64,000 bases of DNA from an uncultured Bacteroidales bacterium (GTDB lineage Bacteria; Bacteroidota; Bacteroidia; Bacteroidales; Paludibacteraceae), in assembly GCA_902784585.1 (NCBI GenBank), contig CACZVM010000010.1, positions 62,001 to 126,000 on the forward strand, in the 5' to 3' direction. Below are positions 35,869 to 43,941 of the stretch, piece by piece (within the stretch, counting starts at the first letter, position 1; every line of letters starts with the position of its first letter). Position numbers and translations under genes: made by a program. The notes under the pieces are model-generated. The model saw only the letters and a program-made list of their open reading frames with translations, did no database searches and had not been told where the DNA came from.

Positions 35869-36834
35869 ATGACGCGCAACAGTGGATTGTTTATCTTTCT
35901 GGGAGTCTTGTTAGTGCTCTTTTTCTGCTTGGATATATGTAGCGGGAGCGTGTGGCTTTGGCCATTCGGTGATGTCTTGTCGCCTATGGAGCAGCAGATT
36001 CTGCATGCCATCCGTCTGCCTAAAGCGCTGACAGCCGTACTGGCGGGTGCAGCCTTGTCTGTGGCGGGACTGATGGTGCAGACCCTCTTCCGCAATCCGC
36101 TGGCGGGACCTTATACGCTGGGTGTTTCATCCGGTGCGAGCCTGGGCGTGGCGTTGCTGACAATGCTGGCTGCCATCAACCTTCAGTTATCAGCCTTCAG
36201 CATTCCTGTCGTAGCGTGTCTGGGAGCGATAGCCGTACTGCTACTGGTGATGGCAGTGAGTCGGCGAGTGACGAGCAACGTTAGTCTGCTGATAGTAGGT
36301 ATGATGTTCGGTAGCATCGCCAGTGCACTGGTGAGTCTGCTGCAGAACTTCGCCAACCCCGATGCACTCAAGCTCTTCATCGTATGGACCCTCGGTTCGC
36401 TTAGTAGCGTCAGTTGGGCGGACATGCAGCTGCTGCTGCCTGTCTGGCTGCTGGGAATGGTGTTGGTGTTGTGTGTGCTGAAGCCGCTCAACGGCCTTAT
36501 GCTGGGCGAAGATTACGCCCGAGGATTAGGTATTGACGTGCGTCGTACACGCCTGCTGATAGTGTTGTCAACGGGTCTGTTGGCCGGAGGCGTGACTGCT
36601 TTCTGCGGTCCGATTGCCTTCATCGGCGTAGCAGTGCCGCATTTGGCACGCGGACTCTTCCGTACGTCTAATCATCGCATCACGCTGCCGGCTTCGGCCC
36701 TGTTGGGTGCTTGTCTGCTACTGTTGTGCGACGTGCTCTGTTCGCTCTTCACGTATCCCCTGCCTATCTCGACAGTTAGTGCCCTGTTCGGAGCGCCGGT
36801 GATCATATGGATCATCCTATCTGGTCGCAGATAG
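35869..36834 (+). CDS. FecCD/BtuC-type iron-chelate ABC transporter permease
   Basis: A 321-residue inner-membrane permease with about ten hydrophobic segments. RLPKALTAVLAGAALSVAGLM and FRNPLAGPYTLGVSSGASLG are the FecCD signature and CGPIAFIGVAVPHLAR the coupling-helix region facing the ATPase. The ATG at 35869 is chosen because the promoter's -7 box lies just upstream, which rules out a longer GTG start at 35836. No ATPase or binding protein gene is adjacent, so partners must be elsewhere. A heptamer array at 36178-36201 encodes NLQLSAFSI in a membrane segment. The 3' end overlaps a convergent thioesterase gene by 23 bp. Confidence 0.9.
   Translation: MTRNSGLFIFLGVLLVLFFCLDICSGSVWLWPFGDVLSPMEQQILHAIRLPKALTAVLAGAALSVAGLMVQTLFRNPLAGPYTLGVSSGASLGVALLTMLAAINLQLSAFSIPVVACLGAIAVLLLVMAVSRRVTSNVSLLIVGMMFGSIASALVSLLQNFANPDALKLFIVWTLGSLSSVSWADMQLLLPVWLLGMVLVLCVLKPLNGLMLGEDYARGLGIDVRRTRLLIVLSTGLLAGGVTAFCGPIAFIGVAVPHLARGLFRTSNHRITLPASALLGACLLLLCDVLCSLFTYPLPISTVSALFGAPVIIWIILSGRR
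36178..36201. repeat. CAGTTAT/CAGCCTT heptamer array in FecCD permease
   Basis: Three to four heptamers of the TCAGYYW type, in frame, encoding NLQLSAFSI inside a predicted helix. Related to the CTGATAG arrays. Confidence 0.6.
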
Positions 36835-37219
36835 CGCGGTAGAAATCCGGAAAGCGTTTCTCTATCGCCACAGGGCGGTTGTTCTCCAGAAAACAATGAG
36901 TGGAACTTGCGGTGCAGACGATGGTATCGCCTACGCGCATCGTATAACCGATGGTGATCTTCAGTGTCGTCATCTCTGTCACGCTTACCTCTATCTGAAT
37001 AGCGTCCTTGAAGGTGGTAGGTTGCTTGAAGTGCAACTCGATAGCCATCACAGGTGAGACAACACCTTCGGCTTCCATGCGTTCGAATCCGTAACCGAGT
37101 TGGTCCATCCAGTCAATACGTGCCTCTTCCATGAAGCGGGCATAGTTAGAGTGGTGGGTGATTCCCATCCGGTCACATTCATAATAACGGACGATGTGTG
37201 TATAAGTGGTCATTGTCAT
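36812..37219 (-). CDS. Acyl-CoA thioesterase, YbgC/4HBT family
   Basis: A 135-residue hot-dog-fold protein. YYECDRMGITHHSNYARFMEEAR is the family catalytic region with its aspartate (D.MGI.HHSNY); a long beta-sheet half follows. It hydrolyses acyl-CoA or acyl-ACP thioesters; the natural substrate is unknown. The ATG at 37219 overlaps the apbE stop as ATGA, so the two are translationally coupled. The start at 37213 is a possible alternative. It overlaps the end of the FecCD permease gene on the other strand. Confidence 0.88.
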   Translation of the reverse strand: MTMTTYTHIVRYYECDRMGITHHSNYARFMEEARIDWMDQLGYGFERMEAEGVVSPVMAIELHFKQPTTFKDAIQIEVSVTEMTTLKITIGYTMRVGDTIVCTASSTHCFLENNRPVAIEKRFPDFYRAICDQIG

Positions 37220-38253
37220 TCGTGTTTGAACTGTGCTTCCCAACCGGTGGAGGTGACAACGCGCATGCTGTCGCCCTCTGCTACAATCAGGTAGCATTGC
37301 GCATTGCCAGCCCGCTGAATCAGTCGCAATGCCTCTTCTGCGCCTACCACCATACAGGCGGTGGCAAGTGCGTCGGCACGCATACACGACACGCTGATGA
37401 CGGTGGCACTCAGCAGGGAGTGATGAACGGGATAGCCGGTACGCGGGTCAATGGTATGACTGCGACGCTCGGTGCCCTCATAGTAGAAATTGCGGTAGTT
37501 ACCGCTGGTAGCCATACATATGTCGTGTACGCTGACGATCTCCTGCAATCCCTCACCGTTCGCCGTTAACCCTTCACCGTTATTATCCACCGGCCGTGTG
37601 ATGCCTACATGCCAGCAGTCGCCTCGGCTGTTTTGTCCGCGGCTCACTATCTCGCCGCCGATTTCTACCAGGTAGTTCCGGCATCCTTGTCGGGAGAGCA
37701 TGGCGGCTACGACATCACAGGCCTGCCCCTTGGCTACGGCACCGCCGTCCACCATCATCCGCGGATCGGCTTTGTGTACGCGATGGTCAATCAGTTGTAC
37801 TTTGTCAAAACCCACTAACCGACGCAGACTGTCGATCGTCTCTGGGCTAATGTCAGACGGTTGAGGACGACGTTTTGTTCCGAATCCCCATGCATTGACA
37901 AGTGGTGCGACGGTGATGTCAAAGGCTCCCCCGGAGAGCACGTAGATATTCGCCGCCTCTGCCCACATGGCTTCGAAGAGTGGGTCGGTGAGTGTGTCGC
38001 GATTCTGATTGACAGCCGAGAGGGTAGATAGGGGATTGAACATACTCAGGCTGCAATCGAAAGCCTGCAGCGTTGCAGTAATCGAGTCGTCGAGTGGGGC
38101 AGTGGCTTCGTACTGGATAGAATAGGTCGTACCGAACACACGGCCTTCCGACCGGTAGTACGACGATTTGGGAGCTTCATCCAGCCCCCAAATCAATGCC
38201 GCACATATGGCTACGCCCAAGAGGGCGCTTATCGTTCGTTGATGTAAATTCAT
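37216..38253 (-). CDS. apbE: FAD:protein FMN transferase
   Basis: A 345-residue ApbE flavin transferase, which attaches FMN covalently to threonine in target proteins such as Rnf or Nqr subunits. An N-terminal hydrophobic stretch (ISALLGVAICAALIWG) marks export to the periplasm. Motifs: FGTTYSIQY, DGGAVAKGQACDVVA (FAD binding), SHTIDPRTGYPV and MRADALATACMV (Mg and FAD site). A heptamer array at 37551-37585 encodes NGEGLTANGEGL. It lies downstream of two outer-membrane protein genes across a structured repeat element. Confidence 0.94.
   Translation of the reverse strand: MNLHQRTISALLGVAICAALIWGLDEAPKSSYYRSEGRVFGTTYSIQYEATAPLDDSITATLQAFDCSLSMFNPLSTLSAVNQNRDTLTDPLFEAMWAEAANIYVLSGGAFDITVAPLVNAWGFGTKRRPQPSDISPETIDSLRRLVGFDKVQLIDHRVHKADPRMMVDGGAVAKGQACDVVAAMLSRQGCRNYLVEIGGEIVSRGQNSRGDCWHVGITRPVDNNGEGLTANGEGLQEIVSVHDICMATSGNYRNFYYEGTERRSHTIDPRTGYPVHHSLLSATVISVSCMRADALATACMVVGAEEALRLIQRAGNAQCYLIVAEGDSMRVVTSTGWEAQFKHE
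37551..37585. repeat. TCACCGT heptamer array in apbE
   Basis: Units TCACCGT, TCGCCGT, TAACCCT, TCACCGT in phase. In frame on the minus strand it gives a duplicated NGEGL peptide. Confidence 0.85.
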
Positions 38254-38265
38254 ACTATCTTATCA

Positions 38266-38363
38266 GGGTCCCCGAAAATTTTAATTTTTGGGGAGAGCGG
38301 AGGCACAAGTCGCTTTAATGAGCGCGGAGCGGTCGGTCAGTGCGATCTTGTTGCCGAACGCGA
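38266..38363. repeat. Structured intergenic element with CTCCCC/GGGGACCC flanks (copy 2)
   Basis: Minus-strand reading: after the outer-membrane protein stop, GCACTGACCGACCGCTCCGC, then CTCCGCTCTCCCC, a hairpin with AAAAATT and AATTTTC arms, and GGGGACCCTGATAA before apbE. It aligns with the copy at 32786-32890 over both outer blocks. Confidence 0.8.
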
Positions 38364-39242
38364 CTAGAACCAGAAGCCTAATCCGATCGTACCGTTCAGG
38401 CGTTGAGCTGCACCTAACTTGTAGTCACCGGCTTCCCATGCGAAGGGCGAACCGTGGTTGATGGCGTAGGTGTTGAGGCTACCCAGACCGAACAACTCGA
38501 TGTCTACGATATCCGCTACGTTCCAGGTCTTGCCCAGACGCAAGGAGATATTGTTGACAGCAAACGTGCCCTCATAGTCGGTGTAGAGACTCTTCCACGG
38601 GGTGAAACCTACGCAAATGCCCATCGTAATGTCATGCTCGAACTCTGCGTCGTAACCGAACTCAATATAGGTGGACCAAGCGCGTTTACCGGAACCTTCA
38701 ATCACTTGGTCGTTCTCGTCGTACTGATAGAACGCATCGTCACCGGCTACCATGGTGTGCCAGTTGAAGTACAGACCGCTGGCTTTGCTGAAGTCGCCGA
38801 AGCGCAGACCAATCTGCACCTCCGTCTGACTACCGCCTTCGCCCAGACCCGAGAAGAACGGTTGGCCGCCGAAGTAATAATAGTGGGTAGCACCCAGTAC
38901 CAGTCCGTAAACCTGCAGAGTAGCCGTGAAGTCCACCTCGGGTACGAAATGCGTGTTGGGGTTCATGTCATTCTCGTCGGGATTAGGCTGTCCGAAGCGG
39001 AACTTCCAATCCGAAGCACCGATATTACCCCATACATTGATGTCAAATTTCACCTTGTCGCTTGCCGAAACAAAGCCTACGGATGCACTGGGTTGGAAAC
39101 TCAGACCGCCGTTGTAGAGGCCACGCCAGATATACGAGCTCACTACCTCAGCACCGGCTTCGTAGGTGAACTTGGCCTTGTCTTGGGCCAGTACCATCGC
39201 CGCCATCAGTACAGCGGCAAACAGAGTAAACAGTTTTTTCAT
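38364..39242 (-). CDS. Outer-membrane protein, paralogue of upstream gene
   Basis: A 292-residue secreted protein with signal peptide MKKLFTLFAAVLMAAMVLAQ. It looks like a beta-barrel: alternating hydrophobic strands and a C-terminal aromatic ending (IGLGFWF). Shared motifs with the upstream gene are SSYIWRGLYNGGLSFQPSASVG, DINVWGNIGASDW and GFTPWKSLYTDYEG. I do not recognise a named family with transport evidence. It is transcribed with its paralogue and apbE. Confidence 0.75.
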   Translation of the reverse strand: MKKLFTLFAAVLMAAMVLAQDKAKFTYEAGAEVVSSYIWRGLYNGGLSFQPSASVGFVSASDKVKFDINVWGNIGASDWKFRFGQPNPDENDMNPNTHFVPEVDFTATLQVYGLVLGATHYYYFGGQPFFSGLGEGGSQTEVQIGLRFGDFSKASGLYFNWHTMVAGDDAFYQYDENDQVIEGSGKRAWSTYIEFGYDAEFEHDITMGICVGFTPWKSLYTDYEGTFAVNNISLRLGKTWNVADIVDIELFGLGSLNTYAINHGSPFAWEAGDYKLGAAQRLNGTIGLGFWF

Positions 39243-39279
39243 TACCTTTTCGTTTTTTTTGTTTGTTATATGTTATGAC

Positions 39280-40152
39280 TTATTTCTTCAGGAAGAGCGT
39301 GAGCGACGCGTTGGTGTTGATGCTCTGCTTGCTTGGCGAGTGGGGATGCCAAATGACCGTCTCCGGGTCGGCCGCGAGGGCCGAGGGGTTGATGCTCAGG
39401 GTGGTCTGCACACGCAGTCCGATGTGCTCACTCAGCGAGCGCTCGTGGCTCAGTCGGATCTCGATGTTCTGCACCGCAAAACCGCGTTGGTAACCCGTGT
39501 ACAGACTCTTCCAAGGCGTGATGCCGATGGCGCCGTACAGATCCATTCCGTAGCGGAAATGATGGGTGTAACTCAGCTCGCAATATGACGAGTAGGCACG
39601 TATCGTGTCGTTGGCTTCGTTCACGTAGCTGTCGGCTGCGGTGAAGCGCGTAGCCCAGAGCAGACTGAGCGGCAGCTTGCTGCTCACCGTATAGCGCAGC
39701 GCCAACTCCAGCGCATTGCGCCCCGAGTCGTAGTAGTTCAGGTCAAACAGTCCGTGCTTGAAATTATGAATATAGAGCACATGTACGTCCAGTCCCCAAC
39801 GGTTGAAACCGAGGGTGAGGTCAATCTCGGGTTGGAACGTGCGGAACGACCAGTCTTCTGTGCCTATGTTGCCCCATACGTCGAGATACAACCCGCCGTA
39901 ACCGACGTTCGCCGTAGGCTGCAGGTTGAGTGCACCGCAATACAGTCCGCGCCATAGGTAGGTGGTGTTCAGACTCATCTGTACCCCATAAGTGAAGCCG
40001 ACTGGCTTGCTGTAGTCATCCAGCCACCGCTCCTTGGCGCTAAGCGAATCCGCCTTCGCGGACGCTTGCGCGTACGCGAAATTCAAAAAAGGTAGTGCTC
40101 CGACCAATATTGTCAGAGCCACTACCCGTAACATGTTTCGTCTTCGGTTCAC
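39280..40152 (-). CDS. Outer-membrane protein, paralogue of downstream gene
   Basis: A 290-residue secreted protein with hydrophobic leader VVALTILVGALPFLNFAYAQA. The same set of motifs as the neighbour occurs: TTYLWRGLYCGALNLQPTANVG, YLDVWGNIGTEDW, GITPWKSLYTGYQ. The pair probably comes from tandem duplication. The start may be GTG at 40152, which adds arginines to the signal peptide, or ATG at 40134; I keep the longer. It follows the 80-residue HTH-like gene by 9 bp. Function unknown. Confidence 0.72.
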   Translation of the reverse strand: MNRRRNMLRVVALTILVGALPFLNFAYAQASAKADSLSAKERWLDDYSKPVGFTYGVQMSLNTTYLWRGLYCGALNLQPTANVGYGGLYLDVWGNIGTEDWSFRTFQPEIDLTLGFNRWGLDVHVLYIHNFKHGLFDLNYYDSGRNALELALRYTVSSKLPLSLLWATRFTAADSYVNEANDTIRAYSSYCELSYTHHFRYGMDLYGAIGITPWKSLYTGYQRGFAVQNIEIRLSHERSLSEHIGLRVQTTLSINPSALAADPETVIWHPHSPSKQSINTNASLTLFLKK

Positions 40153-40161
40153 AGTCTTGCG

Positions 40162-40404
40162 TCAGAGGGCGTTCTGCACCTCCCAAGCTATGCGGAGGGC
40201 TACCTCCAGGATACGTGTGTTGCTGAACACCACGATACCGCCGTCAGGACCAGGCTCAATGTGATAGTCAGCATTACCCTCTCCGTTGAAGTAAGCTCTT
40301 ACCTCGTCGCCGGAGATTTCCAACTCAGCTGCGATAGCGTCCATGCTGCCGTGCGGCAGGCTGTCCTTTACGCTGCGAAGGCGATTGAAAGTTGTACGCA
40401 CCAT
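40162..40404 (-). CDS. Small HTH-like protein of unknown function
   Basis: An 80-residue protein starting MVRTTFNRLRSVKDSLPHGS. The centre SMDAIAAELEISGDEVRAYFNG has the spacing of a helix-turn-helix. The C-terminal part EPGPDGGIVVFSNTRILEVA is beta-like. The ATG at 40404 is chosen because the promoter's -7 box lies 56 bp upstream; a longer frame starts upstream of the promoter. As first gene of the outer-membrane protein/apbE unit it could regulate it, but this is only inference. Confidence 0.7.
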   Translation of the reverse strand: MVRTTFNRLRSVKDSLPHGSMDAIAAELEISGDEVRAYFNGEGNADYHIEPGPDGGIVVFSNTRILEVALRIAWEVQNAL

Positions 40405-40459
40405 AATTGTACCAAATGTTTTTATTGTGTTTATTGAATGTGAATTATCAAATCCGCTG

Positions 40460-40490
40460 CAAAGATAATACTTTTTTTTGATATATGCAA
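40460..40490 (-). promoter_or_regulatory. Bacteroidota-type promoter for the HTH-like/OMP/apbE unit
   Basis: Minus-strand TTGCATATAT (TTG at 40488-40490), 20 bp, TATCTTTGCAGC (-7 box 40460-40467). Confidence 0.8.
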
Positions 40491-40498
40491 GCATATAT
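40481..40498. promoter_or_regulatory. 18-bp inverted repeat at the -33 region
   Basis: ATATATGC-AA-GCATATAT, perfect 8-bp arms. It covers the -33 box of the minus-strand promoter and may be a regulator site or a by-product of the TTGCATATAT consensus. Confidence 0.4.
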
Positions 40499-40535
40499 GC
40501 ATTTTCTTTAAAAATTCGTTTATTTCTCACTTTTA

Positions 40536-40567
40536 TTTGTGTATGTCATTTTTTTGTTGTACCTTTG
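40536..40567 (+). promoter_or_regulatory. Bacteroidota-type promoter for GT4 gene
   Basis: TTTGTGTATG (TTTG 40536-40539), 20 bp, TACCTTTGCACC (-7 box 40560-40567). Confidence 0.8.
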
Positions 40568-40612
40568 CACCCTCAAAGGTTTGCAACTGAGCAACCGAAC
40601 AGAAAGAAGGCG

Positions 40613-41785
40613 ATGATAGGAATCTTCAATGATAATTTTCCGCCCATCCTGGACGGCGTGGCGCTGACAGCGCAGAACTATGCCTATTGGCTGCATGAGA
40701 AGGGACATGACGTGCGTGTGATCACACCTTATGCACCCAAGGCAGGTGCGGTGCTGGACGCAGCGCCGTATCCAATCAACCGTTACTTGTCGGTGCCTAT
40801 CCCCTTCCGCCATCCGTATCGCTACGGCATGCCGTATCTGGACTGGGCCTTCATGCGCAACTGGCACAAGATGGATTTCGAGATCGTGCATGCCCACTGT
40901 CCGTTCACCTCGGGTGATCTGGCATACTCGGCAGCGCAGAAACAGGGCATCCCGATGGTGGCGACCTTTCATAGCAAATATCGCCAGGACTTCGAGCACA
41001 ATGTGAAGAGCAAGCGTATCGTAGACTGGATGGTGCGTCATATCATCCAATTTTTCGAGAAAGCTGATGAGGTATGGATTCCTCAGGCAGCCGTCGAGCC
41101 TACGCTGCGTGAGTACGGATACAAGGGGCACGTTGAGGTGGTGGAGAACGGTAATGACTTCTACACCCCGGTGAAGAAGATAGAGCAGATGCGCACACAG
41201 ATGCGTCTGGAGTTGGGCCTGGAGCCCGAAGACACGATGATGCTTTTTGTGGGGCAGCATATATGGGAGAAGAATATCGGATTTATCTTGGATGCGCTGG
41301 CGCTAATTAAAGACCGTCCGTTCCAACTCTTTATGGTCGGCACGGGCTATGCGGTGCGCGAGATCAAGCAGACGATCAGTGCGCTGGGACTGCAGGATAA
41401 GGTGACGCTGCTAGGAAATATCCACGACCGCGAGCGACTGAAGAAGATAGACGCTGCGGCAGATCTCTTCCTCTTCCCTTCGCTGTACGACAACGCTCCG
41501 CTGGTGGTGCGTGAGGCGGCAGCGATGCATACACCGGCACTGATGCTGGAGGAATCGACGGCGGCAGAGGTGATCACGCCAGACGTAAACGGATTCCTCA
41601 CACCCAACAGTGTGCACCGCTACGCAGAGCGTATCACATGGCTGATGGAGCATCCTGAGGTACTCAAGCGCGTAGGAGACAAGGCATCGCGTACGATTTC
41701 CCGTTCGTGGGAGAACGTGATAGACGAGGTAATATTGCGTTATCGCGACATACAAGAATCGTATAAACTCAAGCACGGCAAATGA
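40613..41785 (+). CDS. Glycosyltransferase family 4
   Basis: A 390-residue GT-B glycosyltransferase. MIGIFNDNFPPILDGVALTA and the later HAHCPFTSGDLAY are typical of the diacylglycerol-glucosyltransferase and mannosyltransferase branch. FVGQHIWEKNIGFILDAL and FPSLYDNAPLVVREAAAMHTP (the EX7E-type motif) form the nucleotide-sugar half. The ATG at 40613 lies downstream of the promoter; a longer frame would start inside it. The stop overlaps the next gene as ATGA. It may glycosylate a membrane lipid; this fits the next two genes but is not proven. Confidence 0.88.
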   Translation: MIGIFNDNFPPILDGVALTAQNYAYWLHEKGHDVRVITPYAPKAGAVLDAAPYPINRYLSVPIPFRHPYRYGMPYLDWAFMRNWHKMDFEIVHAHCPFTSGDLAYSAAQKQGIPMVATFHSKYRQDFEHNVKSKRIVDWMVRHIIQFFEKADEVWIPQAAVEPTLREYGYKGHVEVVENGNDFYTPVKKIEQMRTQMRLELGLEPEDTMMLFVGQHIWEKNIGFILDALALIKDRPFQLFMVGTGYAVREIKQTISALGLQDKVTLLGNIHDRERLKKIDAAADLFLFPSLYDNAPLVVREAAAMHTPALMLEESTAAEVITPDVNGFLTPNSVHRYAERITWLMEHPEVLKRVGDKASRTISRSWENVIDEVILRYRDIQESYKLKHGK

Positions 41786-42138
41786 TCACGATGATTCTAC
41801 TGATGCTCCTGCAGACGGCCACGCTGGCCTTCAGTCAGGTAGCGCTCAAACTGGCGATGGAGGGACTCCACTGGGAATGGAGTTGGAATTTCATATGGCA
41901 TCATGTATTGCTGAACTGGTGGCTGATGATTGCCGTGGCACTGATGATCATCGCCAACCTCTTCTGGCTATGGATGCTGCATAAATACCCATTGTCGCAA
42001 GTTTATCCGTTGACCAGTCTGGGCTTTATCTTCGGTATGTTGTCCGGTTGGCTGATCTTTCATGAGCAGGTAGGACTGATGCAGTGGCTGGGGGTGATGC
42101 TGGTGATTATAGGGTGTATTTGCATAGCAAAAGTTTAA
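41782..42138 (+). CDS. SMR/ArnE-like small membrane carrier
   Basis: A 118-residue protein with four hydrophobic helices. AFSQVALKLAM and KYPLSQVYPLTSLGFIFGML resemble the EamA/SMR family and in particular ArnE/ArnF subunits that flip lipid-linked sugars. It overlaps the upstream GT4 gene by 4 bp and the LTA-synthase-like gene follows 12 bp later, so it may flip or present a glycolipid for that pathway. Confidence 0.75.
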   Translation: MITMILLMLLQTATLAFSQVALKLAMEGLHWEWSWNFIWHHVLLNWWLMIAVALMIIANLFWLWMLHKYPLSQVYPLTSLGFIFGMLSGWLIFHEQVGLMQWLGVMLVIIGCICIAKV

Positions 42139-42150
42139 TAGTGACAGGTC

Positions 42151-43941
42151 ATGGATGAATGGAGACAACATATGAAGCAGTGGTTGGCGCAGGGAAACCG
42201 GGCCGGTTGGGTCGTATTCGGACTGCTGGCGCTGATGATTTTTCTGAAGACGCTGTTGTTCGACCATTTTGCGTTCCATGAGTTGGAACTCCAGCCGACG
42301 CCGTTGGTGCGCGTAGCTATGTGGCTCAGCAAATTGGCTGCGGCGATCTTCTTTGCTTCGTTCGCTCTGCTGCTGCGCGACAAACGATGGTTGATAGTGC
42401 TGTCGGTGGTGATTGACACCTGGCTCATTGCCAACCTCATCTACATGCGCAACAATCATATCCTGCTGGACGCCGAGGCATTTAACATGTCGGGTAACCT
42501 GCATGGTTATTTCTGGTCGGTGCTGATCTATATCGAATGGTGGATTGATCTGCTTTTCTACAGCCTGACTGGCGTGTTCTGCGTGATTTATTTCTTCACC
42601 ACCCAAAGTCCGCGCAACTGGCGAGGATGGCTCTGGATGGTGGCGCTTGGACTGGTGATGTTCTGGTCGAGCGAGGCGATGTACGTGGTGGATCATCATC
42701 GTACGGACAAGCCTGTTCCTTACGATGCCATCCCCTTCATCCGTGAGCATCGCGAACCGGTATACGGTACGCATTTTCCGACAACGGTGGCCAACACCAG
42801 CGTTCTCTTCTCGCCGCTCTATATCACTTCTGACTACTACCTGATGATCAATGATATCCAGCCCGATAGACCGCTGACGCCGCACGACTATGCCGTGATG
42901 CAGCGTCTGGACTTCGGTAGCGACACCGCCACACTCAACGGCCCGCTTATCATCGTGCTGCTGGAGAGTCTGGAGAACTGGGTGCTGACACCGGAGATCA
43001 TGCCTAATCTATACCGACTGACGACTAACGACCATGTGTTCTACGCCAATCGTGTGCATACACAGATAGTGGGTGCGCCTTCAGCCGACGGCCAGATGAT
43101 CGTCAACACCGGTCTGCTGCCCATCAATGCGGGCGGTACGTGTCTCCATTACGATCACAACACCTATCCCGCCATTATGAAGTTGGCACCCGATAGCGCC
43201 TTCTGTCTGCTGCCGCACGACACTTGCGTATGGAACCAGACGCATATGTCACCCGCCTACGGCTACGATAGCACCATTATCTACAGCGATGTAGATACGA
43301 TCCTCTTCCAGAAACTCGACAGCCTGGTGGACGAGGGACGACGCTATATACAATGTATCACACAATCGACTCATGCGCCGTTCGTCAACGAGAAATACAG
43401 TCGACTGGAACTACCTAAGTCGATGCCATGGGTGATGTATAATTTCATCCGCGGCTTCAATGCCCTGGACGAGGGTTTGGGATATCTGGTGCGTAAGATA
43501 GAGACCGATCCTGTGCTGCAGCAATACACGATCGTCATCACCGGTGACCATCGTATCCTCCACCGCGAGAAGCGGCAGCAGATGCAACGCTATGCCAATC
43601 GCTGGCGCGACGATCTGCACGGCGATGACCGTTTCTGCTGGTTGAGCGACCTAACGCCTGTGGACGACTGTCTGCCGCTACTCATCTATTCGCCCCGCAT
43701 AAGCGGCAACCCGCGTTACACGATGGATTGCTACCAGATGGATATCTATCCGACTTATAAGTCGCTGCTGGGAGTGGATCACTACCGCTGGCACGGCTTC
43801 GGCATCAACCTGCTGGCCGAACCGGACGACCTGGAGAACCCTGCGGCGCATCAAAAACGCCCCATCCAGGAGGACGAGGCATTTCCGCTGTCGGATCGAC
43901 TGATCCGCAATGATTATTTCAGCCTTTACTTAAACCGATAG
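42151..43941 (+). CDS. LTA synthase-like sulfatase-superfamily membrane protein
   Basis: A 596-residue protein: five N-terminal membrane helices (residues about 20-190) and a large outer domain of the alkaline phosphatase/sulfatase superfamily. IIVLLESLENW is the metal-binding start, APSADGQMIVNTGLLP contains the position where the nucleophilic threonine or serine is expected, and ITGDHRILHREK is the late metal-ligand motif. Relatives move phosphoglycerol or phosphoethanolamine to glycans or lipids. The 3' end overlaps a convergent beta-barrel gene by 16 bp. Substrate unknown. Confidence 0.82.
   Translation: MDEWRQHMKQWLAQGNRAGWVVFGLLALMIFLKTLLFDHFAFHELELQPTPLVRVAMWLSKLAAAIFFASFALLLRDKRWLIVLSVVIDTWLIANLIYMRNNHILLDAEAFNMSGNLHGYFWSVLIYIEWWIDLLFYSLTGVFCVIYFFTTQSPRNWRGWLWMVALGLVMFWSSEAMYVVDHHRTDKPVPYDAIPFIREHREPVYGTHFPTTVANTSVLFSPLYITSDYYLMINDIQPDRPLTPHDYAVMQRLDFGSDTATLNGPLIIVLLESLENWVLTPEIMPNLYRLTTNDHVFYANRVHTQIVGAPSADGQMIVNTGLLPINAGGTCLHYDHNTYPAIMKLAPDSAFCLLPHDTCVWNQTHMSPAYGYDSTIIYSDVDTILFQKLDSLVDEGRRYIQCITQSTHAPFVNEKYSRLELPKSMPWVMYNFIRGFNALDEGLGYLVRKIETDPVLQQYTIVITGDHRILHREKRQQMQRYANRWRDDLHGDDRFCWLSDLTPVDDCLPLLIYSPRISGNPRYTMDCYQMDIYPTYKSLLGVDHYRWHGFGINLLAEPDDLENPAAHQKRPIQEDEAFPLSDRLIRNDYFSLYLNR

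Noticed and set aside
36812..36834. Antisense terminator in the FecCD/thioesterase overlap
   Set aside because: No stem-loop seen; it is simply overlap of two convergent coding ends.
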